Shown here: in pieces, positions 27,934 to 36,871 of the stretch
How the letters are laid out: each line of letters starts with the position of its first letter
Position numbering within the stretch: the stretch's first letter is position 1
From: CAKZSB01 sp964573105
GTDB lineage: Bacteria > Pseudomonadota > Gammaproteobacteria > Granulosicoccales > Granulosicoccaceae
Reading direction: 5' to 3'
Length of the DNA: 64,000 nucleotides
Assembly: GCA_964573105.1 (NCBI GenBank)
Contig: CAZNIS010000006.1
Span: forward strand, 1-64,000
Made by a program: the position numbers and the translations under genes
The notes under the pieces: model-generated
Told to the model about the DNA's origin: nothing
Seen by the model: the letters and a program-made list of their open reading frames with translations, nothing else
The model's database searches: none

Positions 27934-28610
27934 GGCTCACGACGATCTGAAATTTCGAACACTCGGCGTTTCTGCGGCTTCTTGCTGCTGGCTGCCGGCA
28001 GTGCTGCTGCAGCGGCGGGCTCGTTGGTTGAGCGGCCATTGGCAAGTGTCGCCGGTACCATCGGGGGCGGCGCTGCGTTGCCACGGCGAATTCGCAACTC
28101 GGCCACCAGATCGCCAACAGTCTTGCTGGCGACACTGGTCAGATTGGAGTAACCCCAGCCGGTTCGAGATGCGCTGGCCTGCCAAAGCACTTTGCCGGTG
28201 GCCAGATCTGTGAACTTTAAGCTCATGCCAACGGCCGGTTCGTTGTCGACTCCGTTTTTGTAACGCCACTCCTGAACTTTGCCGGTCACTGCGTAGCGAT
28301 AGCCGTTTTCGATGGCCCACTTTTTTGCGTTCTGTAGCTGTACGCCACTGTCGAGAATTGACAACAGTGACTGCTCTTCGCTCGCTTTGTATTCGTCTAT
28401 CTCGGTGACGCCTCGCGAGCGCAAGTGAGTTTCAACCAGTGCCTTCGCGCTGTCACCCGCCAATGGAGTGGAAGAGAAATTCTCAATTGGCAGCAACGCC
28501 CACTTTTCCGATGTAAACAGACTCGCGCGGTGCGAGGATGTCATGGTTTCGCAAGCGCTGAGCAGCGCGGCTGCAGTTAGAACAATTGCGGTGAAAATAT
28601 TTTGACGCAT
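27930..28610 (-). CDS. pelC: Pel export lipoprotein
   Basis: Outer-membrane lipoprotein that in P. aeruginosa forms a dodecameric ring guiding the polymer to PelB. There are 226 residues; the signal MRQNIFTAIVLTAAALLSAC ends in the lipobox Cys at 20. The conserved WALLPIENFSSTPLAGDSA and YRYAVTGKVQEWRYKNG segments support the call. It has an extra Ala/Pro-rich, basic C-terminal tail of ~45 residues that the ~172-residue P. aeruginosa protein lacks. It is the first gene of the operon here, with GGAAG/AGGG upstream of the ATG. Confidence 0.92.
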   Translation of the reverse strand: MRQNIFTAIVLTAAALLSACETMTSSHRASLFTSEKWALLPIENFSSTPLAGDSAKALVETHLRSRGVTEIDEYKASEEQSLLSILDSGVQLQNAKKWAIENGYRYAVTGKVQEWRYKNGVDNEPAVGMSLKFTDLATGKVLWQASASRTGWGYSNLTSVASKTVGDLVAELRIRRGNAAPPPMVPATLANGRSTNEPAAAAALPAASSKKPQKRRVFEISDRREP

Positions 28611-28876
28611 ACCCTGCTTCCGAGTGGATGTCTATCGCGGGGCAAACGCATGTTTGTCTCGCGTGAAATTTTCTGGTTTCGCACCGTGTTAACTGTGCTC
28701 AATGACGGCATTGCCAGCAATTTCGCTTGCTCCGTCACGCAAATCGGCCGTAACAAGAGCATTTATTGTTCCACTCTGACGTCGCATCGCGATTCAGCGC
28801 AGCCGGGTGTCGTAGAAAAACAGCTTGGCGGCCGTTATCGGAAGATCTCGGCCGCGAATCGCGATAAGCTTTTCGC
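28611..28876. promoter_or_regulatory. Divergent intergenic region, pel operon and xdhC-guaD
   Basis: The 266 bases between the divergent starts of pelC and xdhC must hold promoters for both directions. I searched by eye for a FleQ-box-like palindrome, a GEMM c-di-GMP riboswitch core and consensus -35/-10 pairs, and found none I would defend. A short inverted repeat (GCAAGCGAAATTGC in the pel direction) is the only visible structure. Confidence 0.45.
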
Positions 28877-29938
28877 ATGCACGATTGGCTGATCAAACTT
28901 TGCGACCATCTGCGGAGCCAGCCGGCGCTGGTGCTCGTATCGGTGATCAGCGTTGCAGGATCAGCGCCACGCGAAGTAGGGGCAAAGTTGCTGGTCAGCG
29001 CTGATGAACCGGTCGGCACCATTGGCGGAGGTCGGCTCGAACAATTGGCCTGTCAGCGCGCTCGTGAGTTGTTAGGCCAGGCCGCTGTCGTCAGTGAACG
29101 TTCGTCGCTTGCGCTCGGTGCGTCGCTGGGGCAGTGTTGTGGTGGCCGGGTCGAACTACTGTACGAGCGCATTGTGCGTGACGTGCAATGGCTGCCGGGC
29201 CTCGGTGCTGCGGCACCAGTGGACGATAGCTGGTTGTGTCGCCTGCTCAATCAACAGGGCGTCGAACACACTTATAGGGTTGGCCCGTCGAATGCTGATG
29301 CGGCATTGTCTGCAGAGGTGCAGGCACAGTTGCGCAACTGCACGACACCAGCGTTGATCAACATTGGTCGTGCGCTGTGGTATGTCGATCCTTGTCGTGT
29401 GCGACGGCCCGAGGTCTGGATTTTCGGTGCAGGTCACGTCGGCCGGGCGCTGGTTCGGCAACTACAATTGTTGCGTTATCGGATTGTCTTGGTCGATCAG
29501 CGTGAAGACCAGCTATTTGGTAACTCGGCACCGTCGTCAGGAGACATTGAAAAACGTCTGGTCAGCGATCCGCTGGCTGACATCGCAGACATACCCCCGA
29601 CCGCGCATGTGCTGGTGATGACGCATAGCCACGATCTCGACTACGAGTTGTGTAAGCAATTGCTGCAGCGAGACAGATATCGATTTATTGGGCTGATTGG
29701 TTCGGCGACCAAGAGCGCGCGATTTCGCCGCCGACTGCAGCGCCGTGGGCTCGACAGTTCGTTGATCCATTGCCCGATTGCGCCGGGTCTGGTCGAATCC
29801 CGACGACCCGAATCCATAGCGCTGGCGATAGCCATGCAATTGACGCAAATAGAAGAGTCGGTCGCGGAGGCTGACAAACAACACACGTCGACATCAATCG
29901 AGGCGGATCGCGAAAAGGCGGCAAATGAGCACGAGTAA
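28877..29938 (+). CDS. xdhC: XdhC-family molybdoenzyme maturation protein
   Basis: 353 residues. The N-terminal XdhC/CoxI domain has the family's SVAGSAPREVGAKLL and a double-Cys GQCCGG motif (~88-93) that handles the molybdenum cofactor. The C-terminal Rossmann domain begins VWIFGAGHVGRALVRQL (~178) and contains FIGLIGSATKSARF. XdhC inserts the sulfurated cofactor into xanthine dehydrogenase. It overlaps guaD by 14 bases, so the pair is an operon that turns guanine into xanthine and then matures the enzyme that oxidises xanthine. The xanthine dehydrogenase subunits themselves are not in the window. Confidence 0.93.
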   Translation: MHDWLIKLCDHLRSQPALVLVSVISVAGSAPREVGAKLLVSADEPVGTIGGGRLEQLACQRARELLGQAAVVSERSSLALGASLGQCCGGRVELLYERIVRDVQWLPGLGAAAPVDDSWLCRLLNQQGVEHTYRVGPSNADAALSAEVQAQLRNCTTPALINIGRALWYVDPCRVRRPEVWIFGAGHVGRALVRQLQLLRYRIVLVDQREDQLFGNSAPSSGDIEKRLVSDPLADIADIPPTAHVLVMTHSHDLDYELCKQLLQRDRYRFIGLIGSATKSARFRRRLQRRGLDSSLIHCPIAPGLVESRRPESIALAIAMQLTQIEESVAEADKQHTSTSIEADREKAANEHE

Positions 29939-31229
29939 GTTATTTCTGGGCAACGTGTGTCACCTGATCGACGATCCGCTGAGCGCAGGTGAGTCGGCGC
30001 TGCAGAGCTGGACCAACGGCGCGCTGATCGTGCGCGATGGACGCATTGTCGCCGTGGGTGCTGTGGACGATTTGACCACTGGCGAGACGACGGCAGATCT
30101 TGAGGTCGTCGATTGTCGCGGGCAGTTCATCGTGCCGGGGTTCATTGATTCTCACCTGCATTTTCCACAGGCCGAGATGATCGGCAGCCACGGCGCGCAG
30201 CTTTTGGAGTGGCTGCAAAAATACACCTTTCCAGCTGAATTGGAATTTGGCGAGGCCGAGTATGCGGCTGCCGCCGCCGAGGTCTTTCTGGATGAATTGC
30301 TAAAGAACGGCACAACGACGGCACTGGTCTATGCCACCGTGCACCAGCACTCGGCCGATAGCCTTTTCACGGCGGCGGCGCGGCGCGATCTTCGCCTGGT
30401 CACTGGCAAAGTGATGATGGACAGAAACTGTCCGCCAGATTTGCGTGACACCGCGCACCAGGGTTACGAGGAGAGTCTCGCCCTGATTGAAAAGTGGCAT
30501 GGCCGGCAGCGTTTAAGCTATGCCGTTACGCCGCGCTTTGCGCCAACCTCCAGTGATGATCAGCTACAGCTTGCCGGCGAATTGTTCGCCAGTGTGGACG
30601 GGCTGTATCTGCAGTCGCATGTGGCGGAGAACCGCGCCGAGGTCGAATGGGTGGCTGAGCTCTTTCCAAAGTCTCGCAGCTACCTGGATGTCTACGATCA
30701 CTTCGGCTTGCTGGGTCAGCGCGCAGTTTACGGGCACTGCATCTACCTGGACGATACTGATCGCAAACGCATGCGAGAGACCGGGTCTGTCATCGCATTT
30801 TGCCCGACTTCAAATCTGTTTCTCGGCAGTGGCCTGTTCGACTACCTGCAAGCTAGAGAGCAGGGTGTGGCAACCAGTCTGGCGACCGATGTCGGCGGCG
30901 GCACCAGCTTTAGCATGCTAAAGACTGCCGAGCAGGCCTATAAAGTTACGCAGCTGTTGGGGGGCGGAGTCGATCCGCTATCGCTGTTTTACGAGATGAC
31001 ACTGGGGGCTGCCAGATCACTGTCGATGGACCAGAGCATCGGCAATTTCGGTGTGGGCAAAGAGGCTGATTTTATTGTGCTGGATGGGGCGGATAATCCG
31101 CTGCTGGCGCGCCGGCTGGAGCGCGCTCAATCAACCGCTGAGCAGCTCTTCGCGCTGATGGTTCTGGGAGACGACCGTTGTACCGCCAGCACTTATGTGC
31201 TGGGCGAGTGTCGATATCAGCGAAACTGA
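29925..31229 (+). CDS. guaD: Guanine deaminase
   Basis: Zinc amidohydrolase of 434 residues that converts guanine to xanthine. Seen: the first metal motif DSHLHFPQ (HxH), the substrate loop with HGAQLLEWLQKYTFPAE, the third metal His in QSHVAEN, GHCIYL, and the metal Asp in ATDVGGGTSFSML. This order and the LLEWLQKYTFP segment distinguish guanine deaminase from other amidohydrolases. The ATG at 29925 lies inside the end of xdhC. It converges on rne, with a hairpin between the two stops. Confidence 0.96.
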   Translation: MSTSKLFLGNVCHLIDDPLSAGESALQSWTNGALIVRDGRIVAVGAVDDLTTGETTADLEVVDCRGQFIVPGFIDSHLHFPQAEMIGSHGAQLLEWLQKYTFPAELEFGEAEYAAAAAEVFLDELLKNGTTTALVYATVHQHSADSLFTAAARRDLRLVTGKVMMDRNCPPDLRDTAHQGYEESLALIEKWHGRQRLSYAVTPRFAPTSSDDQLQLAGELFASVDGLYLQSHVAENRAEVEWVAELFPKSRSYLDVYDHFGLLGQRAVYGHCIYLDDTDRKRMRETGSVIAFCPTSNLFLGSGLFDYLQAREQGVATSLATDVGGGTSFSMLKTAEQAYKVTQLLGGGVDPLSLFYEMTLGAARSLSMDQSIGNFGVGKEADFIVLDGADNPLLARRLERAQSTAEQLFALMVLGDDRCTASTYVLGECRYQRN

Positions 31230-31233
31230 AACC

Positions 31234-31259
31234 GCGGTGCCAACCGGTGTCGGCACCGC
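31234..31259. terminator. Hairpin between convergent guaD and rne
   Basis: A perfect 8-bp stem (GCGGTGCC pairing with GGCACCGC) with a 10-base loop lies 5 bases after the guaD stop and 12 bases before the rne stop. No strong T-run follows in either direction. It is probably a shared transcript end. Confidence 0.6.
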
Positions 31260-31271
31260 GCCATTTCTGCT

Positions 31272-34200
31272 CTAGGGGTTGCTGACCTCTCGATCACCGC
31301 CATTGCCGTCTGGTCTGGCGTTGCTTGAGGAGGCACCGTCGCTCGCTGCAGGACGGGTTTCGACTTTCTGCAGGGAGGGGGCGGCTGTCTCTGATTGCTG
31401 TGCCCGGTTGGAAGACTCGGCACCGTTGCCGTTGCCAGTCGCCGCTGCCGCAGACTCAGTCGATTCTTTGCTGGCGAGCGAGCGAACACTGCTTTTGAGC
31501 TGGCTTGGCTGCACGGGTGAGACTTGAAAACCTTCGCCGTTGCCGCCGTTGCCGGTTGTGGCTGCTGCCGCATCGCGGGCAGGGGCAGCGGGGGCGGCAG
31601 GTCGATCGGTCTGCACCTTTGCTGCTGCCTTCTCAACCGATGCTGGCGTTGACGCAGCTGGTGGCGCAGTCGGCTTTGCTTGTAGCTGTGCTGCTGGCGC
31701 ACTGGCTGGACCGGGTGCAGCGGGGGCGCTGGGCTGTGTCGCTGAGGCAGTCGCGTCGCTCTGGCTCACGCCGTCGCGCGGCTCGCTGCGCCCACCCTCT
31801 TTTGCCGAGGATCGGCGACGCCGATTGCGATTGCCGCCGTCCTGCTTGCCGCCATCCTGCTTGCCGTCAGGGGATTGCCCGGCAGACTGGGGGGCGGCAC
31901 CAGACGCCGCTGGTGTTACGTCGCCGGCAGGTGCAGTCTGCTGAGTGGATCGCTCTGCCTTGTCGCTATCGCCTGCGGCGCGGTTGTCTGGCTGACTCGG
32001 GGCGCTGTCTGCCTGCGCTGCATCGGCATTTCGGCTGTCGTTGTTGGCGTTGCGGTTATTGCGACGTCCGCGTCGAGGGTAGCGATTGCGGCTCGATCGT
32101 TCGCGCGGCTGTTCGCTGCGCGCCTGATCTGCAGCCGCCGACTCGCTGCCAGCTGCGTCTAGAGTTGCGTCGTCGACGGCCTCCGGTTTGCGCCCGTCGT
32201 GTCGTCCGCCTGGCTGTGCAGCTGCCGGTTGTTTAGCTGTCGTCTCGTTGTTCTGCTTGTCCGCTTGCTGCTTGTTATCGGCGTTTTTAGCGTTGTTGCG
32301 TCGCTCGTTCTGGCCTTTGGCGTTGTTGCGATTGGGCTCGCCACGGCTGCCACCTCTATTGCGCTGGTTGCCGCCACCGGCATTGCCTTGCGCATTTTTC
32401 TGGCCGTTATTGCCTCTGCCGCGACCTTCAGACTGGTTGGCGCCGTCACCGGAATCGGCATTCTTGCCGCGCTTGTTCTGATTATTGCCGCGCTCGCGCC
32501 GCGGTTTGCGTCGATTGTTGCTGCCACCGCGGTTGTTGTTGCGGGACCCGCTGGTCTCGGCTTCTTCGGTGATGCCGGTCTCGGCCACGTCGTTGCTGGC
32601 CTCGGCGCTGGCACTTTTGCCTGGAGAAAATACCGCGCTGATGATGCGACTGAAAAAGCCGGTCTCGGGCTTTTCGGTTTGCTCGCTTTGCTCGGCCTGC
32701 TGTGCGGCGGGTGTCGGGATCGGCGAAGCGGGCGCGATGCTTTGCACGGCTGCCACCTCGGTGTCGTTCTGGCTGGCTTCCTCGTCCGGCGGCACGTAGG
32801 CTTTGGGGCGATTGGCGAGCTGAAAACTGTTGAGCTTGTTGGCATCGTGGCCGACTTCGCTGACCTTGATGCGCTCGATCTCGTAATGTGGCGTTTCGAG
32901 GGTGGAATCGGGAACCAGCAGAGCGCTCGCGATGTCGTTGCGCTCTTCGATCTCGCGAATCGCCTCGCGCTTTTCATTCAGTAGATAGGTGGCAACCGAC
33001 ACCGGCATGCGAATCAGCACGCGTCCGGTGTTCTCTTTCATCGACTCCTCTTCGAGCAGCCGCAGCATCTGCAGCGCGAGCGATTCGACGTTTCGAATCG
33101 TGCCGCTGCCGCTGCAGCGTGGGCACACAAGCTCGATGCTCTCGCCGAGTGACGGGCGCAGGCGCTGGCGCGACATTTCCATCAGGCCAAAACGCGAGAT
33201 GCGACCGATCTGCACTCTGGCGCGATCTATCTTGACCATTTCGCGCAGTCGGTTCTCGACCAGGCGCTGGTTCTTGTTGGCCATCATGTCGATGAAGTCG
33301 ATGACGATCAGACCGCCGAGATCGCGCAGCCGCAGCTGACGACCAATTTCGTCGCAAGCCTCAAGATTGGTGTTGGTGGCCGTCTCCTCGATGTCGCTGC
33401 CCTTGGTCGCGCGGGCAGAGTTGATGTCGATAGAGATCAGTGCCTCGGTGTGGTCGATCACCAGCGCGCCACCTGACGGCAGCCGCACCTCGCGCTGAAA
33501 GGCTGATTCGATTTGACCTTCGATTTGATAGCGATTGAACAGCGGCACATCCTCGCCGTAGAGCTTCAGCTTGCGCAGATTCTGCGGCATGTACTGGCTC
33601 ATGAAGGTGTGTGCCTGGTTGAATACATCGGGTTCATCGATCAGGATTTCGCCAATGTCGTTGCGGAAGTAATCACGCAGGGCGCGCACGATGACGTTGC
33701 TTTCCTGATAGATCAGGGCAGGGGCTTTGTTATCGCCCTCGGCAGCTTTGATGGCCTTCCAGATTTCTACCTGGTAGTCGAGATCCCACTGCAGCTCTTC
33801 GGTACTGCGGCCAACGCCTGCGGTGCGGATGATGATGCCCATGCCATCGGGGATGACGAGATCATTCATCGCCTCTTTCAGCTGCGTTCGCTCGTCGCCC
33901 TCAATTCGTCGGGAAACACCGCCAGCCCGGGGATTGTTGGGCATCAGGACCAGAAAGCGTCCCGCCAGGCTCACGAATGTGGTGAGCGCCGCACCCTTGG
34001 TGCCGCGTTCTTCTTTCTCAATCTGGACGAGTATCTCGTCGCCTTCCTTGACCCCATCCTTGATGTTGGGGCGGGCGCCATCGTTGCGAGCTGACTCGGC
34101 GACGTACTCGCGCGCTATCTCTTTGAAGGGCAGAAAGCCGTGACGGTCGGCACCGTAGTCGACGAAGGCGGCCTCGAGGCTGGGTTCAATGCGGGTGATC

Positions 34201-34334
34201 TTGGCTTTGTAAATATTGGACTTTTTCTGTTCTCTCGTGTTGTGTTCAATGTCTAGGTTGTCGAGCTTTTGCCCGTCAACGATCGCAACCCGCAGTTCTT
34301 CCGGCTGGGTTGCGTTTACAAGCATGCGTTTCAT
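31272..34334 (-). CDS. rne: Ribonuclease E
   Basis: Essential endoribonuclease for mRNA decay and rRNA/tRNA processing. I start it at the ATG at 34334, where MKRMLVNATQPEELRVAIVDGQ begins exactly as in other RNase E proteins (1020 residues); the frame from 34370 adds 12 unrelated residues. Parts in order: S1 domain (~35-120); 5' sensor; the catalytic DNase-I-like domain with magnesium Asp in ISIDINSARATKGSDIEE and IVIDFIDMM; and the zinc-link CPRCSG. The last ~500 residues are disordered and very rich in Arg, Asn, Gly, Ala, Pro and Gln, with tracts such as RNRYPRRGRRNNRN. That region is the expected degradosome scaffold and RNA-binding part. It is divergent from rluC, the usual arrangement. 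Confidence 0.97.
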   Translation of the reverse strand: MKRMLVNATQPEELRVAIVDGQKLDNLDIEHNTREQKKSNIYKAKITRIEPSLEAAFVDYGADRHGFLPFKEIAREYVAESARNDGARPNIKDGVKEGDEILVQIEKEERGTKGAALTTFVSLAGRFLVLMPNNPRAGGVSRRIEGDERTQLKEAMNDLVIPDGMGIIIRTAGVGRSTEELQWDLDYQVEIWKAIKAAEGDNKAPALIYQESNVIVRALRDYFRNDIGEILIDEPDVFNQAHTFMSQYMPQNLRKLKLYGEDVPLFNRYQIEGQIESAFQREVRLPSGGALVIDHTEALISIDINSARATKGSDIEETATNTNLEACDEIGRQLRLRDLGGLIVIDFIDMMANKNQRLVENRLREMVKIDRARVQIGRISRFGLMEMSRQRLRPSLGESIELVCPRCSGSGTIRNVESLALQMLRLLEEESMKENTGRVLIRMPVSVATYLLNEKREAIREIEERNDIASALLVPDSTLETPHYEIERIKVSEVGHDANKLNSFQLANRPKAYVPPDEEASQNDTEVAAVQSIAPASPIPTPAAQQAEQSEQTEKPETGFFSRIISAVFSPGKSASAEASNDVAETGITEEAETSGSRNNNRGGSNNRRKPRRERGNNQNKRGKNADSGDGANQSEGRGRGNNGQKNAQGNAGGGNQRNRGGSRGEPNRNNAKGQNERRNNAKNADNKQQADKQNNETTAKQPAAAQPGGRHDGRKPEAVDDATLDAAGSESAAADQARSEQPRERSSRNRYPRRGRRNNRNANNDSRNADAAQADSAPSQPDNRAAGDSDKAERSTQQTAPAGDVTPAASGAAPQSAGQSPDGKQDGGKQDGGNRNRRRRSSAKEGGRSEPRDGVSQSDATASATQPSAPAAPGPASAPAAQLQAKPTAPPAASTPASVEKAAAKVQTDRPAAPAAPARDAAAATTGNGGNGEGFQVSPVQPSQLKSSVRSLASKESTESAAAATGNGNGAESSNRAQQSETAAPSLQKVETRPAASDGASSSNARPDGNGGDREVSNP

Positions 34335-34801
34335 TGGAGTTATCGTCCTGTAGTGGAACGGCACTCTCAATCGCGATTTGCTGATGATGATGGTTCATGG
34401 GCGCGTGGCGCCGTTACTGAATTGCTCCCTTGCTTTTCGGGTTCAGGTTGTTGTCAGCATTTGTCCGTGATTGTTATGGGTGCCGAACAGAATTCTGGTG
34501 CATCGTGACTGCCCCGCCACAAGCTGCTGTCAGTTCAAGCTGGACAGCTATCGTGAATGCTGTGATCGGACATTGCCGGCGCGCGAATGTGACGCACGCG
34601 GTAGTCCTGAAGTTGGCATCCGCCGACGAGAAAGGCGGGGTTGGAAAAATGGTAAATTGCCGGAGTGTAGAGCGGGGATTTGAAGGCCCGCTGAACGTCC
34701 TGACGCCGACGACCCTGCTTGATAGGAATTTTCTCGTCGCCAGCCTTTTTAATATAGCATCATATCGCGATCCAACAAACACTCCAGCGATTACAAATTA
34801 G
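34335..34801. promoter_or_regulatory. Long divergent leader region, rne and rluC
   Basis: 467 bases without a convincing gene separate the divergent starts. In other gammaproteobacteria rne has a long 5' leader that mediates feedback control by RNase E itself, and the length here suits that. Short ORFs in the region lack ribosome sites and protein-like composition. I see no clear promoter pair; an AT-rich patch (TTTTTAATATAGCATCATAT, 34747-34766) just before rluC is the best candidate for its -10 region. Confidence 0.5.
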
Positions 34802-35743
34802 ATGAAACCCGATCGGGACTTTCGCCAGGTCCGGCAGGTGGAAGTGGGCGAACATCAGCACGGCCAGCGTATCGACAACTTCCTGTTGGCACAGCTCGCC
34901 GGAGTGCCCCGGTCAGTTGTCTACCGCATTCTTCGCACCGGCCAGGTGCGGGTCAACAAAGGCCGGATCAAGCCCTCATACCGTCTGGCGACGGGCGATA
35001 TCGTGCGGGTGCCGCCGGTATCGGAAAAGGTCCGATCCAGCGACCGGGTGCCGACGGCACTGGTTGAGCAGATGCGTGCAGTCGTTGTCGCCGAGGATAG
35101 CCGCTACATTGTGATCGACAAACCGGCTGGTGTCGCTGTGCACGGTGGCAGTGGTATTGATTTCGGCGTGGTCGATGCGATGCAGGCCCTCTACGACGAC
35201 AAAAACATCAGCCTCGGCCATCGTCTGGATCGAAACACCAGCGGGCTGCTGGTACTGGCGCGCAACCGCCCGGCTGCGCTGGCGTTTCAGGCGCTGCTGA
35301 AAGCAGGTGGCGTGACTAAGCGTTACCAGGCCATCCTGTGCGGCACGCTCGACGGCGATTTGTCAATCGATGCTCCACTGAAGAAATTCGCTACCCAGGA
35401 GCCGGTCCAGGTGCGGGTCGATGCCGACGGAAAGTCTGCGCGCTCGCACTTCACGTCAGTGCTTACCCAGGCACATTTTACGCTCGCCAGCATTCTGATT
35501 GAAACCGGCCGCACGCATCAGATTCGCGTACATGCCGCGCACAGTGGCCTGCCAGTGCTGGGTGATCGCCGCTACGGCAACTGGCAGTGCAATCGCGCGG
35601 CCGCCGCACGCGGGCAAAAGCGTATGTTCCTGCACGCCTGCGAGTTGCAATTCGCCGATCCCGAGTCCGGTGAGCACAGATCCTATCGCGCCTCGCAGGA
35701 GTCTGCGTTCAAAGCGGCACTGGATATCATTGCCGCAGATTAG
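34802..35743 (+). CDS. rluC: 23S rRNA pseudouridine synthase (955/2504/2580 type)
   Basis: 313 residues. An N-terminal S4 RNA-binding domain (QRIDNFLLAQLAGVPRSVVYRIL, split: QRIDNFLLAQLAG then VPRSVVYRIL) is followed by the RluA-family catalytic domain. The catalytic Asp is in LGHRLDRNTSGLLVLAR, and ETGRTHQIRVHAAHSGLPVLGD is the usual later motif. Divergence from rne identifies it as RluC rather than RluA or RluD. The ATG at 34802 has no clear Shine-Dalgarno. Confidence 0.95.
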   Translation: MKPDRDFRQVRQVEVGEHQHGQRIDNFLLAQLAGVPRSVVYRILRTGQVRVNKGRIKPSYRLATGDIVRVPPVSEKVRSSDRVPTALVEQMRAVVVAEDSRYIVIDKPAGVAVHGGSGIDFGVVDAMQALYDDKNISLGHRLDRNTSGLLVLARNRPAALAFQALLKAGGVTKRYQAILCGTLDGDLSIDAPLKKFATQEPVQVRVDADGKSARSHFTSVLTQAHFTLASILIETGRTHQIRVHAAHSGLPVLGDRRYGNWQCNRAAAARGQKRMFLHACELQFADPESGEHRSYRASQESAFKAALDIIAAD

Positions 35744-35861
35744 AGGCAGAGATTGTTCTTCCATTGGTGCCCAAAGGTACAGCAGTTGCTTTGCTAGTTC
35801 CTTGATCCTTCACGCCTGTGACCGCAAGTTTGCGGCGATCAGGTAAACGCACACGGGCATT

Positions 35862-36842
35862 ATGAATAACAACGATAGATGGGTTGAGGACGACCGCGAC
35901 TACGCCTACGACTCCGGATGGGAGCGGGATGTCATCTCGACTCTGGCCCTGGATTCGCTCAAGGAACAGCGCCGGGCCCGCCGTTGGGGGATCTTCTTCA
36001 AACTGCTCGGCTTCGGCTATGTGGCAGTCGCCCTGTTACTGGCATTTCGCAACAATCTGTTCGACTTCAATCTGAGTGAACCTGAAAAGCACACCGCCAT
36101 TGTGGATGTTGCAGGCGCGATCGGGGCGGGCGAGCAGGCCAGTGCCGATCGCATCGTCGCCGGCGTCAAGGCGGCCTTCGCCGATGAGAACACGGCTGGT
36201 GTGATTCTGCGGATCAACAGCCCGGGTGGCAGCCCGGTGCAATCCGGTCGCGTGTTTGACGAAGTCAAACGGATGCGAGAGATGCATCCCGAGGTACCGC
36301 TCTATGCGGTCATTGAGGACCTGTGTGCCTCTGGCGGATACTATGTGGCCGCCGCGGCGGATCGGATCTACGCCGACAAAGCCAGCCTCGTCGGTTCTAT
36401 CGGCGTGCGCAGTGGCGGTTTCGGTTTCGTCGATACCATGAGCAAACTCGGGGTCGAGCGGCGTCTGATCACTGCGGGCGAGAACAAGGCCTTTCTGGAC
36501 CCTTTCTCGCCGCTGAAGAGTGACGAGGTGGCGCACATGGAATCTCTGCTGGAAGAGATCCATCTGCAGTTCAAGGCGGTGGTCAAAGAAGGCAGAGGTG
36601 ATGCGCTTGCTGACGACAGCGAGATCTTCAGCGGTTTGATCTGGACCGGCGAGCAGGCGGTAGCGAACGGCCTGGTCGATGAGATCGGCAGTGAGATGAC
36701 GGTTGCGCGGGAAGTATTTAAAGCCGAGAAGCTCGTGAACTTTACCCCGCAGGACGGTTTGCTTAGCCAAATCGCTGGTAACATCGGCGTCAAATTGTCA
36801 GGGCAGCTGGCCAACTCGATACTGGTACCCGAGATGCGCTAG
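35862..36842 (+). CDS. sppA: S49-family signal peptide peptidase (SppA-like)
   Basis: Inner-membrane serine peptidase that degrades cleaved signal peptides; 326 residues, the short single-domain form. One membrane helix lies at ~46-62 (FKLLGFGYVAVALLLAF), after a charged cytoplasmic start. The catalytic Ser is in DLCASGGYYVAAAAD, preceded by ILRINSPGGSPVQSG. The general-base Lys is probably that in TAGENKAFLDPF. GSIGVRSGGFGF lies between these motifs. It follows rluC by 118 bases, a stretch holding a short CCGCAA-GT-TTGCGG hairpin. The same order is seen in other gammaproteobacteria. Confidence 0.92.
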   Translation: MNNNDRWVEDDRDYAYDSGWERDVISTLALDSLKEQRRARRWGIFFKLLGFGYVAVALLLAFRNNLFDFNLSEPEKHTAIVDVAGAIGAGEQASADRIVAGVKAAFADENTAGVILRINSPGGSPVQSGRVFDEVKRMREMHPEVPLYAVIEDLCASGGYYVAAAADRIYADKASLVGSIGVRSGGFGFVDTMSKLGVERRLITAGENKAFLDPFSPLKSDEVAHMESLLEEIHLQFKAVVKEGRGDALADDSEIFSGLIWTGEQAVANGLVDEIGSEMTVAREVFKAEKLVNFTPQDGLLSQIAGNIGVKLSGQLANSILVPEMR

Positions 36843-36871
36843 CGCAGGTCAGTGCGAAAACTCGGGGTGAC

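Noticed and set aside
28611..28876. c-di-GMP riboswitch or FleQ box upstream of pel
   Set aside because: No GEMM core sequence or FleQ-like palindrome could be found by eye on either strand.
32199..32984. 261-residue hydrophobic ORF antisense to rne
   Set aside because: It arises from the biased codons of the rne low-complexity tail read backwards; no start signals or family resemblance.
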